Source of the DNA: Ignavibacteria bacterium
Lineage (GTDB): Bacteria > Bacteroidota > Ignavibacteria > Ignavibacteriales > SURF-24
Assembly (NCBI GenBank): GCA_025612245.1
Contig: JAAXKQ010000022.1
Span: 30,961 to 94,960 of the forward strand
DNA length: 64,000 nucleotides
Reading direction: 5' to 3'
The notes under the pieces are model-generated. The model saw nothing but the letters and a program-made list of their open reading frames with translations. It had not been told where the DNA came from and did no database searches. Each line of letters opens with the position of its first letter. Position 1 is the stretch's first letter. Position numbers and translations under genes: made by a program. Below, one piece after another: positions 7,952-16,735 of this stretch.

Positions 7952-8929
7952 ATGAATGAAACAGAAACTGTAGCAAAGAAAGATTTATCGCAAAAGGCCG
8001 GGCTTTCAGGTAAAGAGAAAGATCAGGCTAAAGTAAAAAAAACGGGCAAAGGCACTTACAAAAAAGGTGACGGCCTGAGCGCCCTGCTGTTCTTGTCGCC
8101 GACGCTCGTGGTGTTTACTACTTTTATATTGTTCCCTGTCATTTTTTCTTTTTACCTGAGCTTCCAGAGGTGGAATATGTTCAGCAGCCAGACCACCTTC
8201 GTGGGCTTTGAGAACTATATACGCATGTTCCAGAGCGAGGAGTTCTGGCAGGTGCTGAAAAATACAGCAATCTACACATTCGGCACCATTCCGCTTAACA
8301 TGGGATTTTCGCTCATGGTTGCCTATGCGCTGAATAAAAAAATAATAGGCAAGAAGTTCCTTCGCACCGCATTTTTCGCTCCCGTCATTATTTCCCCCGT
8401 TGCAGCGGCGGTTATATGGAGGTGGCTCTATGACCCGAACTTTGGGCTGATAAATTATTTTATCGGGCTTTTCGGAATAGGCGCCATTAACTGGCTTAAT
8501 GACCCTACGGCTGCAATGTTCGCACTCATTATCATGGGAGTCTGGAAAACCTTCGGCTACAACATGGTGCTCTTTTCAGCCGGGCTGCAGGGCATACCTG
8601 AAACTTATTACGAAGCCGCGATGATCGACGGGGCGGGAAGGTGGACGCGCTTCTGGCGAATTACAATTCCGCTACTGAGTCCAACGACCTTCTTCATCAT
8701 GGTCATGTCCATGATCGGCTCTTTCCAGGTCTTTGACATTGTTTACGTGCTTACTTCGGGAGGCCCTCTTGGCTCTACAAAAGTTCTCGTCTTCTACGTT
8801 TATGAACATGCATTTAAGTTTTTTGAAATGGGCTACGCATCGGCAGTGGCTTATGTGCTCTTTGCAATACTGTTCGTTTTTACGATGCTTCAAATGAAAT
8901 ACATGAAATCAAAAGTTTTAGGAAACTAA
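7952..8929 (+). CDS. ABC sugar transporter permease, MalF/UgpA type
   Basis: A 325-residue inner-membrane permease with six predicted membrane segments. The first ~45 residues are an unusual lysine-rich hydrophilic extension (MNETETVAKKDLSQ... to KKGDG) before the first helix (ALLFLSPTLVVFTTFILFPVIF). The cytoplasmic EAA loop, EAAMIDGAGRWTRFWRITIPLL, is the contact site for the ATPase. It pairs with the MalG-type gene 4 bp downstream. The cognate ATPase is not adjacent, and the MalK/UgpC-type gene entering at 63952 is the best candidate in the window. Confidence 0.93.
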   Translation: MNETETVAKKDLSQKAGLSGKEKDQAKVKKTGKGTYKKGDGLSALLFLSPTLVVFTTFILFPVIFSFYLSFQRWNMFSSQTTFVGFENYIRMFQSEEFWQVLKNTAIYTFGTIPLNMGFSLMVAYALNKKIIGKKFLRTAFFAPVIISPVAAAVIWRWLYDPNFGLINYFIGLFGIGAINWLNDPTAAMFALIIMGVWKTFGYNMVLFSAGLQGIPETYYEAAMIDGAGRWTRFWRITIPLLSPTTFFIMVMSMIGSFQVFDIVYVLTSGGPLGSTKVLVFYVYEHAFKFFEMGYASAVAYVLFAILFVFTMLQMKYMKSKVLGN

Positions 8930-8933
8930 TTAT

Positions 8934-9779
8934 ATGTCCGGCAAAGGATTAAATAAAACCATAAAGATATCCAAAGGTATAATATTCCATTTGGTTATTT
9001 ATGCCCTGGCGCTGGCCACGCTGGCACCTTTTATATGGATGGTGTTGACCTCGCTTAAGGACATGAACGAAATTTACGTCTATCCGCCCAGGTGGCTTCC
9101 TGAGAAATTCCGTTTTGAAAATTACAAGAACGCCTTTGAGGCTGCTCCCTTCGGGCGGTACTATCTTAACAGCATCATTGTATCCCTGTCGGTTACACTT
9201 GGACAGCTGATCACATGTTCGATGGCGGCATTTGCCTTTGCAAGGCTTCGCTTCAGGGGAAGTAATATTCTTTTTTATATCTTCCTGGGCACGATGATGA
9301 TCCCTTACAATGTGACTATGATACCAAGCTTTATGATGCTCTACTGGCTCGGATGGATTGATTCCTTTAAGGCACTGATTGTTCCGGGGCTTGCAAGCGC
9401 ATTCGGGACGTTTCTACTCAGGCAGTTCTTTATGACGATTCCGAAAGAACTGGAAGAGGCCGCCTACATAGATGGTGCAAGCCGGTTCAGCGTACTGATG
9501 AGGATAATTATACCGCTTTCAAAGCCAGCGCTGGCAACGCTCGCAATTTTTACCTTTATGGGAGCATTTAACGACTTCATCTGGTCCCTGATCGTTCTGA
9601 ACTCAGAGGAGATGCGGACCGTACAGCTGGGTCTTGCAATATTCAGGGACAGGTATCTTACGCAGTGGGATCTTTTAATGGCGGGATCTGTAACTGCTGT
9701 GCTGCCGATTCTGCTGGTTTTCTTTTTCGCACAGAAATATTTTATAAAAGGTATTACGCTAAGTGGACTCAAAGAGTAG
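8934..9779 (+). CDS. ABC sugar transporter permease, MalG/UgpE type
   Basis: A 281-residue second permease of the importer with six predicted transmembrane helices. The EAA motif is EEAAYIDGASRFSVLMRIIIPLSKPALATLAIF. The N-terminus (IIFHLVIYALALATLAPFIWMVLTSLK) is typical of carbohydrate-uptake-1 family permeases. It follows the MalF-type gene by 4 bp, and its end overlaps or nearly abuts the GWxTD gene, so SBP-MalF-MalG-GWxTD form one operon. Confidence 0.93.
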   Translation: MSGKGLNKTIKISKGIIFHLVIYALALATLAPFIWMVLTSLKDMNEIYVYPPRWLPEKFRFENYKNAFEAAPFGRYYLNSIIVSLSVTLGQLITCSMAAFAFARLRFRGSNILFYIFLGTMMIPYNVTMIPSFMMLYWLGWIDSFKALIVPGLASAFGTFLLRQFFMTIPKELEEAAYIDGASRFSVLMRIIIPLSKPALATLAIFTFMGAFNDFIWSLIVLNSEEMRTVQLGLAIFRDRYLTQWDLLMAGSVTAVLPILLVFFFAQKYFIKGITLSGLKE

Positions 9780-9786
9780 AGGCCAA

Positions 9787-11142
9787 ATGGGCCTGAAAGA
9801 ACTGATAATTATTTTATGCCTTGTTCTCCCCTGCCTGCCTTTAAGGGCACAGACGGCAGACATACCCCAGGCGGGCAAAGGCAGCCTGCAGTTTTACGTA
9901 GATCATGCGGGCTTCAAGGGAGCTGCCGGAAAGACATTTGAGGAATTCTACCTCATGGTGCTGGCAGACCAGATAAAGTACGTGACAAATAAAGACGGGC
10001 GGTCATCGGGCATAATAAAGCTTACATTCCGCATGAGAGATGAGGAAGGAAAAACAGTTGCAGACAAAAACTGGACAACCGAGGCCCTGAGGCCCCAGGA
10101 TACTGCCGGCATGAGGACAAAGGTTATATACGACCAGTGGCAGAGCGGGGATTTGAAGCCCGGTGTTTATACGGCAGAAGTAAAAGTTGAAGATCAGAAC
10201 AGTTCCAACTCATCCTCGGCTTCATTTATGCTTTCTGTCCCTTTATACCAGGAAGGCAGTTTATCCGGCAGCCAGATAGAGTTCGTTTCGGGGATCGAAA
10301 GGGCGGGCGAAAACAGGACATTCCAGAAAGGAAACAGTTCCGTAATTCCTAGTCCTTCGAGGCGTTTTGGGATACTGAGTCCTGTACTGTATCTCTATTA
10401 CGAGCTTTATAACGTTCTTCCGGCCGGGACTGACAGCATGATTGTAACATACAGTATCAAGTCGCCTGAGGGCAGAACTGTAAAGACATATCCTCCTATG
10501 AAGGTCAAAAAAACTGCCGGAACCACGGCAGTCATGCACGGGGTCAGTGTCTCGGCAATTCCTTCGGGCATCTATGAATTTGTCGCTACGGTATCCGACC
10601 CGGCTGAAAAAAAGGAGCTAAGCCTTACCAGGAATTTTGAAGTAATACAGATGGACTATGCACGCAAAAAGTCCATAATAACGGAAGAAGATGCCGAGAT
10701 AGCCGGGCGGATTTTGAAGTACATAGCCACGCCCGCTCAATACAAGATCTATCAGGGACTTAACCTGACCGGAAAGGCAGAGTTTCTCATTCAGTACTGG
10801 AAACGGCTGGACCCGACGCCGGAGACGGATACGAACGAGCTGTTAAAGAAAATCCAGCAGAGGTATAACTACGCAAATCAGAACTTCAGCTGGGGAAAGC
10901 AGGAAGGCTGGGCTTCAGACAGGGGGAGAATACTGATAAAGTACGGATTTCCCGATGACATTGAAAGGCACGTCTATGAAAGCGACACGGTGCCTTATGA
11001 GATATGGATTTACAACCAGGAAAAATCTTACATCTTTGTTTTTGCTGATGAGCGTTCAGACGGCCATTACAGGCTTCTTCATTCCTCAAGGGAGGATGAG
11101 GTGCATAATGAAAACTGGATGGAGCAGCTAAGAAAAATGTAG
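9787..11142 (+). CDS. GWxTD-domain secreted protein
   Basis: A GTG at 9763 extends this frame, but ATG 9787 is preferred. It is preceded by TAGAGG and begins directly with a signal peptide (MGLKELIIILCLVLPCLPLRAQ), giving 451 residues. Two beta-rich regions (about 30-170 and 185-290) precede a helical linker and the C-terminal GWxTD-type domain (GWASDRGRILIKYGFPDDIERH, then PYEIWIY, near residues 370-430). That domain is known from Bacteroidota, Acidobacteriota and related phyla, without an established biochemical role. Its place right after an ABC importer and before outer-membrane genes suggests an envelope function linked to sugar uptake. Confidence 0.8.
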   Translation: MGLKELIIILCLVLPCLPLRAQTADIPQAGKGSLQFYVDHAGFKGAAGKTFEEFYLMVLADQIKYVTNKDGRSSGIIKLTFRMRDEEGKTVADKNWTTEALRPQDTAGMRTKVIYDQWQSGDLKPGVYTAEVKVEDQNSSNSSSASFMLSVPLYQEGSLSGSQIEFVSGIERAGENRTFQKGNSSVIPSPSRRFGILSPVLYLYYELYNVLPAGTDSMIVTYSIKSPEGRTVKTYPPMKVKKTAGTTAVMHGVSVSAIPSGIYEFVATVSDPAEKKELSLTRNFEVIQMDYARKKSIITEEDAEIAGRILKYIATPAQYKIYQGLNLTGKAEFLIQYWKRLDPTPETDTNELLKKIQQRYNYANQNFSWGKQEGWASDRGRILIKYGFPDDIERHVYESDTVPYEIWIYNQEKSYIFVFADERSDGHYRLLHSSREDEVHNENWMEQLRKM

Positions 11143-11177
11143 TACTGTTTTGAAAGTTCTTAAAAAGGGCGATCGTT

Positions 11178-12134
11178 ATGAAGAAAAATATTTTGTTCGG
11201 CTTAATTTTTTCTACCGGCTTAATTCTTGCCGGGATCTTCAGCGCGTGCAATAAAGAAGACGGAGCACTTGCTCCGTATATAGGAAGTCCCCAGCTCTCG
11301 GGTATATCCGTCGAGAAGCTTTCTTTCCGGCCGCACATTGAATGGCTTGGCGGGTATGTATCTGTGCTGGGAATAAACCGTGGGAGCAAGGCGGCTCTGG
11401 ACTCAACGCTGGTCTGGCTCGTTTATTCTCCCGGCAACAGTCTTCATTACCCCATTCAGTTCGGAATGCTTCCCTCGGGGGCACAGGATCTGACGGCACA
11501 ATATGGCGGAGTAAAGCCGGACAGCCTGAGTGAGGATGTTCAATACACCTACTGGCTGATGAAAGAAGACGCCTGGAAGCAGGTTACGGCTGCCGCAAAT
11601 AAAAACATTCTTGTCGATTCTTCGCTTGCCGCTTCTTCTGTAATCATAAGCGGTGATTCCGTAAGGGTTACTCCGATGAGCCTGGTCAGGTCGACCGAGA
11701 ACATGGATGCATTTGTAAACATCAGTTCGGTTGAAACGCGCGGAAACCTGGCAGATATAACCGTCATACAGCCTACAAAGAATAATTATCCCCTCATCCG
11801 CTGGAAGATAAAGCAGGCCGGAGTAACGGATTCCACGATTTCCGCAATCGGAATAACCGAAGGCAACCAGTACAATCCGGCAGGAATACGCTGGGAAGTA
11901 TGGTCGGTAGATTCTTCGACGGGTAAAAAAGTTTATGGCAAAAACGACGTCATTGCCTCTCCGCTTCTACTGGGACCAAAAATTCCCGGGACGCAGACTT
12001 TTGTGGAATTTCCCGCGGAGGGACTCAAGAGAAACATAGACTACTATATCTGGATAGCCAACAAGGGCTGGGACCAGCAGGGCAGGACGAGGTTTACGTC
12101 CTACTATGCTTATGCAATAGTTCATACCAAATAA
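11178..12134 (+). CDS. Outer-membrane lipoprotein of unknown function
   Basis: A 318-residue protein with a lipoprotein signal peptide ending in the lipobox IFSAC (lipid Cys24), then a polar NKEDG start to the mature chain. The mature part looks beta-rich, probably two or three immunoglobulin/fibronectin-III-like domains (for example PLIRWKIKQAGVTDSTISAIGITEG and RNIDYYIWIANKGWDQQGRTRF near the C-terminus). I do not recognise a named family. It lies between the GWxTD gene and a FadL-like barrel gene. FN3-type lipoproteins beside TonB systems often bind substrate, and that is a possibility only. Confidence 0.7.
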   Translation: MKKNILFGLIFSTGLILAGIFSACNKEDGALAPYIGSPQLSGISVEKLSFRPHIEWLGGYVSVLGINRGSKAALDSTLVWLVYSPGNSLHYPIQFGMLPSGAQDLTAQYGGVKPDSLSEDVQYTYWLMKEDAWKQVTAAANKNILVDSSLAASSVIISGDSVRVTPMSLVRSTENMDAFVNISSVETRGNLADITVIQPTKNNYPLIRWKIKQAGVTDSTISAIGITEGNQYNPAGIRWEVWSVDSSTGKKVYGKNDVIASPLLLGPKIPGTQTFVEFPAEGLKRNIDYYIWIANKGWDQQGRTRFTSYYAYAIVHTK

Positions 12135-12162
12135 CAGAAATTTCAAATTGGAGAATATGGGC

Positions 12163-13443
12163 ATGATGTTCAGAAAGTATTTAATAGCTGCGGCATTATT
12201 TGTTGCAATGCCCGGTTGGCTCTGGGCTGGCGGCACCGGCCTTTATCCTTTGTTCAGCGCCCGTACAATTGGACTGAACGGGCTTTATTTTGCCGGGTAC
12301 GACGGCGTGAATTCGCTTAATCCTGCCGCACTCGGCAATCTGACGGGAATGGGGCTGACGATTTCCGGAGCCGACATATTGGACCAGCAGGAATTCAAAG
12401 GTGATAAAGAAGGGCTCTTCAAGGCTTACAGGAATGACAACATCAGTCTTTCGGCCGGATTCTTCTGGAACATTCAGCCTGGCTTTAGCGCAGCCCTCAC
12501 TTACCAGCCCTATATAAACTATGAAGTCGACTGGCCTTTTACAATTTTCAGGATGCAGGATTCAAACGCCGTAATACTTGCCTTCGACATGACAAACCGC
12601 ATCAAGGCCAGTGCAATCAGCCCGTCCGTAGCATACAGTCTTGGCAGTCTGACCCTAGGCTTAAGTGCGAATGTCTATTATGTGCAGCAGTTTAGCGCCT
12701 TCCCGCTTCAGAACGACAGGGGAAGAGGCGATGCAGCCTATCAGTTTGAATATGACCAGAATGCCTGGACTTACGGGTTCACCTTAGGTGTAATGGCGGA
12801 CATGACGGAGGATCTGCGCATCGGTGCTACTCTCAAAAGCGGTTTTAAGGCCAAGCTCAAGGGCACGGCAAAAAGCATCATGTTTGCAGACCTTGATTCA
12901 ACTGCCTATCAGACCGATGTCTCCTCTGAGTACTCCGCACCGTGGGTGGCTGGTCTAGGCGTGGTCTACAGGCTTAAGGAGAACATGTTCTTAAATGCAG
13001 ACGTTTCATACAGTCTTTGGGGCAGCATAAAAAAGACGATGGATTTTACGCTGGATAACCCCGTCTGGCAGAGTGGGCTGAGCGGTTCCGACTCTTTGGT
13101 TGGCATTAATCCTTCGAGCATAAACCTTAACTACAGAAATACGATCAGTGCAGGACTTGGTTTTGAGTACTCGGATGGTGAAGGCATGGCATACAGGTTC
13201 GGCTACAGGTTTTCTCAAAGTCCAAACTCAAATGCAACATACAGCATGTTGTTCCCTGGGGTGGATCAGCACTGGTTTTCATTTGGCATAGGCTATACCG
13301 GGGAAGGCTACACGGTTGACGCCTCGCTGGCATATTCTTTAGGTGTGAGTAAAAACATCAGTTCCGGCAGTTTGCCGGCGCTCGAAGGCAAATACAGCTC
13401 GAGCGGTATTGTTCCGGCAGTAAGCATACACTTTGTCCTCTAG
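12163..13443 (+). CDS. Outer-membrane beta-barrel protein, FadL/OMPP1-like
   Basis: In-frame starts exist at TTG 12148, ATG 12157, 12163 and 12166. The ribosome binding site TTGGAG at 12148-12153 fits ATG 12163 (9 nt), giving about 426 residues starting MMFRKYLIAAALFVAMPGWLWAGG, a clear signal peptide. The mature protein has alternating amphipathic strands, a motif typical of this superfamily (FYAGYDGVNSLNPAALGNL-like, with the NPA element), and ends on a strand closing in VSIHFVL. FadL-like barrels carry hydrophobic or aromatic compounds, and relatives in this phylum also serve as PorV-type shuttles. The precise role here is open. Confidence 0.75.
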   Translation: MMFRKYLIAAALFVAMPGWLWAGGTGLYPLFSARTIGLNGLYFAGYDGVNSLNPAALGNLTGMGLTISGADILDQQEFKGDKEGLFKAYRNDNISLSAGFFWNIQPGFSAALTYQPYINYEVDWPFTIFRMQDSNAVILAFDMTNRIKASAISPSVAYSLGSLTLGLSANVYYVQQFSAFPLQNDRGRGDAAYQFEYDQNAWTYGFTLGVMADMTEDLRIGATLKSGFKAKLKGTAKSIMFADLDSTAYQTDVSSEYSAPWVAGLGVVYRLKENMFLNADVSYSLWGSIKKTMDFTLDNPVWQSGLSGSDSLVGINPSSINLNYRNTISAGLGFEYSDGEGMAYRFGYRFSQSPNSNATYSMLFPGVDQHWFSFGIGYTGEGYTVDASLAYSLGVSKNISSGSLPALEGKYSSSGIVPAVSIHFVL

Positions 13444-13539
13444 TTTTCCTGGGGGAGAGTTCAATAGGCAAATAGAAAGAGAGACAATGCTCAGGTTTTC
13501 CACGAATGATTTTGTCCGGTGTGAAAAAAATAAATAAAC

Positions 13540-13570
13540 GGTTAAAAGCAAAACAATTTGTTCTTTAACC
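13540..13570 (+). promoter_or_regulatory. Leader stem-loop upstream of the T9SS CBM9-like gene
   Basis: GGTTAAA (13540-13546) pairs with TTTAACC (13564-13570), and inside it CAAA pairs with TTTG. The structure is about 20 nt before an AGGAGG ribosome binding site for the ATG at 13604. It could be an mRNA-stabilising hairpin or a protein-binding palindrome. No riboswitch class was recognised. Confidence 0.3.
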
Positions 13571-13603
13571 AGCAGTAACACAAAATAAAATCAGGAGGCT
13601 TAT

Positions 13604-15592
13604 ATGAGAAAGTTGAGTGTACCGTTTCTTGCACTTTTACTTTTGTCGTTTATGTCTATGAGCTATGCGCAGACTGAGTATACGCGCAAGCAGGTGGATG
13701 TACCGAAAGTAACGGGAAAAATTACCATTGACGGTAAGATGAATGAAGCTGATTGGTCGAAGGCGGCGCAGGCAAACATTCTTACTGCAAACGGGTCGGA
13801 AGGGTTCTTCAACAAGTACTATGACTTCGGTGAAGCATTAACCGAGCCCGACTACAAGGAAATCTACGGCCGCATGCTCTGGGATAAGGATACACTGTAT
13901 CTTTTCTATCACGTTCAGGAAGTAGTCAATGATTCCATGGTTCTTTACTTCGGAAAGAAGTTCGAGGCGGACCAGGTTTTGGTAGGCCTGTCAAACCGCC
14001 AGGGAATAGACACGCTTCAGAAGCCGTGGGACTACAACGGCTCACCTTTTACGGCTCCTGACGGACCTTATCTTTATTTTGTCCTAGGGAAAAATGTAAC
14101 GCTCAATGGCGGAGATTCGACTGACGTTCCGGAGGCTTACAGAAGAGACTCCACGATAAAAAAGGAGATATTTGACGCCTCAAAATATGCACGCTGGGCT
14201 GCAACAATCGATACCCTTACAGGCATCTATGAAATTGAAATGGCTATCTATAGTCCGGGAATAAACGCCCAGTCGAAAATCGGCTTTAATTTAGGCGGCA
14301 GCAACGGTCAGAGAAAGCTCGATTTCTATGAAGGCGACCGTACGTATGAATATTACGCCTGGCAGCCTAATGTGCCGAATGATCCGTACAAAGACCCGAT
14401 TGGAGAAGGAAAAGATCCTGGATATTATAACCTGGTTATTTCCAAGCACTGGGCAATTCTCAACTTCCTGCCCGGAGCCTCAGATACACTGGTAAAGAAA
14501 GTCGTAAATGTTCCTCCTGTACAGGAAGGAGCTCTAAAGATCGACGGTAAGATGAATGAAGCCGAATGGAACGCAGCGGCACAGGCAAACATTCTTACTG
14601 CAAACGGTTCGGAAGGGTTCTTTAACAAGTATTATGACTTTGGGGAGGCTTTGACTGAGCCCGACTACAAGGAAATCTACGGCCGCATGCTCTGGAGCAA
14701 GGATACTTTATATTTATTCTATCACCTCCAGGAAGTAGTCAATGATTCCATGGTCCTTTACTTCGGAAAGAAGTTCGAGGCAGACCAGGTATTAATCGGC
14801 TTATCCGACCGCCAGGGAATTGACACTCTTCAGATGCCGTGGGACTATAACGGCTCGCCTTTCAGCGCCCCTGACGGACCTTATATCTACTTTGCTCTCG
14901 GGAAAAATGTAACGCTCAATGGCGGAGATTCGACGGACGTTCCGGATCAGTTCGTGAAAAATTCGGTTATGAAGAAAATATTCAATGCAGCGGATTATGC
15001 GCGCTGGGCCGCAAATATCGATACCGTAGCCGGTACGTATGACCTGGAAATGGCAATTTATAATCCGAACATCGCCGCAAACACAAACATTGGTTTCAAC
15101 CTTGGCGGCAGCAACGGTCAGAGAAAGCTCGATTTCTATGAAGGCGACCGTACCTATGAATATTACGCCTGGCAGCCGAACGTAGCGAATGATCCGTACA
15201 AGGACCCGGTTGGAGAAGGAAAAGATCCTGGATATTATAACCTGGTTATTTCCAAGTACTGGCCGGTATTGAACTTCGTTACACAGCCGCTTGACGTCAG
15301 GAAAGAAGCTTCGAAGTTTTCGCCGTCAAGATTTGGCCTGGAGCAGAACTACCCGAACCCGTTTAACCCGTCAACTACAATACGCTTTGAAGTTCCACAG
15401 GTAAGCAAAGTGACCATAAAGATCTATAACGTTGTAGGACAGGTAGTTACCACGCTTGTAAACGGGCAGGTAATGTCGGCCGGAAGGTATGAAGTAAGCT
15501 GGGATGCAAGCCGCCTGGCAAGTGGTGTTTACTTCTACAATCTTGAAGCGGGCAATGTTCATTTGACAAAGAAGATGATGCTGCTCAAGTAG
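13604..15592 (+). CDS. T9SS-secreted protein with two near-identical CBM9-like domains
   Basis: A 662-residue protein: signal peptide (residues 1-22, ending SMSYAQ), two tandem ~270-residue beta domains, and a T9SS type A sorting domain from about residue 575 (EQNYPNPFNPSTTIRFEVP...KKMMLLK). Each repeat opens with the KITIDGKMNEADW signature of CBM9/DOMON-like domains, which in xylanases bind the reducing ends of sugars. No catalytic motif is seen, so a surface carbohydrate-binding protein is the best reading. The repeats are offset by 813 bp (271 codons) and are nearly identical over long stretches, including DNA, so the duplication is recent or kept uniform by conversion. The start has an excellent AGGAGG site. 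Confidence 0.85.
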   Translation: MRKLSVPFLALLLLSFMSMSYAQTEYTRKQVDVPKVTGKITIDGKMNEADWSKAAQANILTANGSEGFFNKYYDFGEALTEPDYKEIYGRMLWDKDTLYLFYHVQEVVNDSMVLYFGKKFEADQVLVGLSNRQGIDTLQKPWDYNGSPFTAPDGPYLYFVLGKNVTLNGGDSTDVPEAYRRDSTIKKEIFDASKYARWAATIDTLTGIYEIEMAIYSPGINAQSKIGFNLGGSNGQRKLDFYEGDRTYEYYAWQPNVPNDPYKDPIGEGKDPGYYNLVISKHWAILNFLPGASDTLVKKVVNVPPVQEGALKIDGKMNEAEWNAAAQANILTANGSEGFFNKYYDFGEALTEPDYKEIYGRMLWSKDTLYLFYHLQEVVNDSMVLYFGKKFEADQVLIGLSDRQGIDTLQMPWDYNGSPFSAPDGPYIYFALGKNVTLNGGDSTDVPDQFVKNSVMKKIFNAADYARWAANIDTVAGTYDLEMAIYNPNIAANTNIGFNLGGSNGQRKLDFYEGDRTYEYYAWQPNVANDPYKDPVGEGKDPGYYNLVISKYWPVLNFVTQPLDVRKEASKFSPSRFGLEQNYPNPFNPSTTIRFEVPQVSKVTIKIYNVVGQVVTTLVNGQVMSAGRYEVSWDASRLASGVYFYNLEAGNVHLTKKMMLLK

Positions 15593-15618
15593 TTTTAAGT
15601 CTTGCATGTATTAAAGCT

Positions 15619-15650
15619 GCAGGCCTGCCTGAAATACGGCAGGCCTCTGC
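15619..15650 (+). terminator. Stable stem-loop after the CBM9-like gene
   Basis: AGGCCTGCC (15621-15629) and GGCAGGCCT (15638-15646) form a perfect 9-bp GC-rich stem with an 8-nt loop. A clear T-tract does not follow, so it may be a U-less terminator or an mRNA 3' stabiliser that separates expression of the surface protein from the dehydrogenase gene. Confidence 0.45.
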
Positions 15651-15689
15651 GGTAGTTAAATTTCAGAAATTTGAATTATGGAGATTAAA

Positions 15690-16643
15690 ATGCGGTCAGC
15701 TATTCTTTACGGAGCACATGATTTCAGGATTGATGAGCTCCCTACGCCGGAGATAAGAGAAGATGAATGCCTGGTAAAAGTTAAGGCCTGCGGCGTCTGC
15801 CATTCGGAACTTCACCAGTGGGACAAAAGAATTAAGGATCTCGACTATCCACGCCACATTGGTCACGAGGTGTCGGGTGAAGTGTTGAAAGTCGGGAAAA
15901 ACGTAAAGGATTTCAAGCCGGGTGACCGGGTGGCCGTATGGGCTGATGGTAAAGGATACGCCGAGGAGCTCGCCGCAAAGGCTGAAAGGCTTTGCCTGAT
16001 TGCCCCTGAGATCCCCTACGAGCTGGCATTGTCCGAGCCTATAATGTGTACGACAAACGGCGTAATGAAGGCCAACGTGCAGCTCAACGATACGGTAGCT
16101 CTTGTAGGGACGGGATTCATGGGGCTCATTCTAATGCAGGAGATTAAGTTAAGAGGGGTTAAGCAGCTAATTGCAATTGATGTGCGTCAAGAGATGCTGG
16201 ACCTGGCAGGAAAACTTGGTGCAGACGTGGTAATCAATCCTTTGAAAGAAGATCCGGTAAAAGCCGTCAGAAAGCTGACGGGTGACAAAGGTGTTGACAT
16301 CGGTTTTGAGGTAGGCGGCGTTCAGGCAACCTTTGAACTTGCGCCCGAACTCATCCGCATGGAAGGAAAGCTGGTAATTTTCGGCTATCATCCGGGACCC
16401 AGGCAGATCAAGGACCTTGGGTACTGGAACTGGATGGCCTTTGACATAATAAATGCACATTTCAGAGACATGAATACAATTCTCAGAGGTGCCCGCATAG
16501 GCATGGCGCTCTTAAATGACGGGAAGATCAACATGGAGCCTCTGATTACGCATAGATATAAGCTCGAGGAAATTGAAACTGCATTTTCAGCCGCAAAAGA
16601 AAAGCCTAAGGGCTTTGTGAAATCGGTTATTATGATGGAATGA
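15690..16643 (+). CDS. Zinc-type MDR alcohol/polyol dehydrogenase without structural-zinc lobe
   Basis: An ATG at 15678 is also in frame, but ATGGAGATTAAAATG contains the ribosome binding site (GGAG) for ATG 15690, giving 317 residues. Catalytic-site residues are Cys37 (GVCHSE), His59-Glu60 (GHE) and an SEP motif. The Rossmann motif is VGTGFMGL with an acidic strand end (AIDV), which favours NAD+. The usual four-cysteine structural-zinc loop is absent (GDRVAVWADGKGYAEE instead), making the protein short for the family. Substrate is probably a sugar alcohol or sugar, given the surroundings, but is unproven. No signal peptide. Confidence 0.8.
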   Translation: MRSAILYGAHDFRIDELPTPEIREDECLVKVKACGVCHSELHQWDKRIKDLDYPRHIGHEVSGEVLKVGKNVKDFKPGDRVAVWADGKGYAEELAAKAERLCLIAPEIPYELALSEPIMCTTNGVMKANVQLNDTVALVGTGFMGLILMQEIKLRGVKQLIAIDVRQEMLDLAGKLGADVVINPLKEDPVKAVRKLTGDKGVDIGFEVGGVQATFELAPELIRMEGKLVIFGYHPGPRQIKDLGYWNWMAFDIINAHFRDMNTILRGARIGMALLNDGKINMEPLITHRYKLEEIETAFSAAKEKPKGFVKSVIMME

Positions 16644-16663
16644 TTAAGAAGTTATTCTTGCAC

Positions 16664-16698
16664 CTCCGCATGAGCTAAGGAGAGAAAACAATGCGGAG
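16664..16698 (+). repeat. Inverted repeat upstream of the TonB receptor
   Basis: CTCCGCAT (16664-16671) and ATGCGGAG (16691-16698) are perfect 8-bp arms around a 19-nt purine-rich loop, about 40 bp before the receptor's ATG. It may be a terminator of the dehydrogenase gene or a control element of the receptor transcript. Confidence 0.35.
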
Positions 16699-16735
16699 AG
16701 AAGAGAAGTTTTAAGTTAAAAATAGAGAGAAACTT

